Shown in pieces: positions 63,947 through 64,000 of a stretch of 64,000 bases of DNA. The notes below the pieces were generated by a model that saw nothing but the letters and a program-made list of their open reading frames with translations, did no database searches and was not told the DNA's origin. Position numbers and translations under genes: made by a program. Source of the DNA: Symbiodinium natans (Eukaryota > Sar > Dinophyceae > Suessiales > Symbiodiniaceae); assembly GCA_905221605.1 (NCBI GenBank), contig CAJNDS010001802.1, positions 428,922 through 492,921 of the forward strand, in the 5' to 3' direction. Within the stretch, counting starts at the first letter, position 1. Each line of letters opens with the position of its first letter.

Positions 63947-64000
63947 GTTGCCTGGGGTTTCAGAGATTCGGGTTTTCGTAGGGGTTTTAGGGGATTCCAG

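Larger units (their letters stand above)
55572..64000 (+). other. Second modular-protein locus, incomplete at window end
   Basis: About 15 + strand exon candidates of the same kind as in 25-52 kb: NSNLMTCQYELF (60343), VLYFRLKLGAT (56912), ELTIKLSSLG (61772), NAASLTINLL (57971). Exon sizes, GC/GA/GT donors and telomere-type intron repeats are also alike. It may be a tandem paralogue of the upstream locus, or the same gene with the methyltransferase nested in an intron. It runs off the right end. Confidence 0.42.

Noticed and set aside
1-64000. tRNA, rRNA, CRISPR, bacterial operon or phage features
   Set aside because: No cloverleaf, rRNA word, spaced direct-repeat array or ribosome-binding-site-led gene series was seen. 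The window is eukaryotic in character.
1-64000. Spliced-leader relic or genuine chromosome end
   Set aside because: No dinoflagellate leader-like sequence was found, and the telomere-type arrays are interstitial, short and in both orientations, so the window is not a chromosome terminus.

Overview
Organism and character. The window reads as nuclear DNA of a dinoflagellate, probably Symbiodiniaceae-like or a relative. There are no long ordinary open reading frames. Coding-like DNA instead appears as islands of about 40-150 bases spaced 0.3-2 kb apart. Their 3' splice sites are usually AG before G and their 5' sites are a mix of GT, GC and possibly GA. The non-coding DNA is full of exact and degenerate telomere-type heptamers (CCCTAAA/TTTAGGG), small terminal-inverted-repeat elements and microsatellites. 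All recognised genes are on the + strand, as expected of unidirectional dinoflagellate gene clusters. The taxon is inferred from composition and splice style only.

Layout. (1) About 1.7-23.8 kb: a putative long gene whose small exons repeatedly encode a helical motif ending in F/L-x-x-W, as in Sfi1-type centrin-binding proteins; a possible stop is at 23767. Its introns hold a 1.8-kb CA-rich block with a 100-N assembly gap (4.65-6.49 kb), a GAA tract (9.24-9.5 kb), and a 2.6-kb cluster of five adjacent, unrelated tandem arrays (16.9-19.5 kb). (2) About 25-52.4 kb: at least 30 short exon candidates of what looks like one or more giant modular, cysteine-containing, beta-rich (probably extracellular) proteins. 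N-x-[LIM]-[TM] strand motifs recur, together with Pro-Gly loops. (3) 53.73-54.68 kb: the only gene modelled end to end, a two-exon METTL21/Methyltransf_16-type protein methyltransferase of 274 residues. (4) About 55.6-64 kb: further exons of the same modular type as region 2, running off the window end. They are either a tandem paralogue or the continuation of the same gene around a nested methyltransferase.

Non-coding structure. Three families of 75-150 bp inverted-repeat elements are present. Family 1 carries a GT donor inside its left terminus and ends in AG at its right terminus, which is the design of an introner. Telomere-type arrays lie in both orientations in most stretches between exons.

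Limits. Exon edges were chosen by eye from reading frame, codon texture, AG acceptors and GT/GC/GA donors, and exon-to-exon phase was not closed for the large genes. Treat each exon as a candidate; the collective pattern is better supported than any single edge. No tRNA, rRNA, CRISPR, promoter or spliced-leader sequence was recognised. Stretches not listed hold only degenerate heptamers and unassigned sequence.
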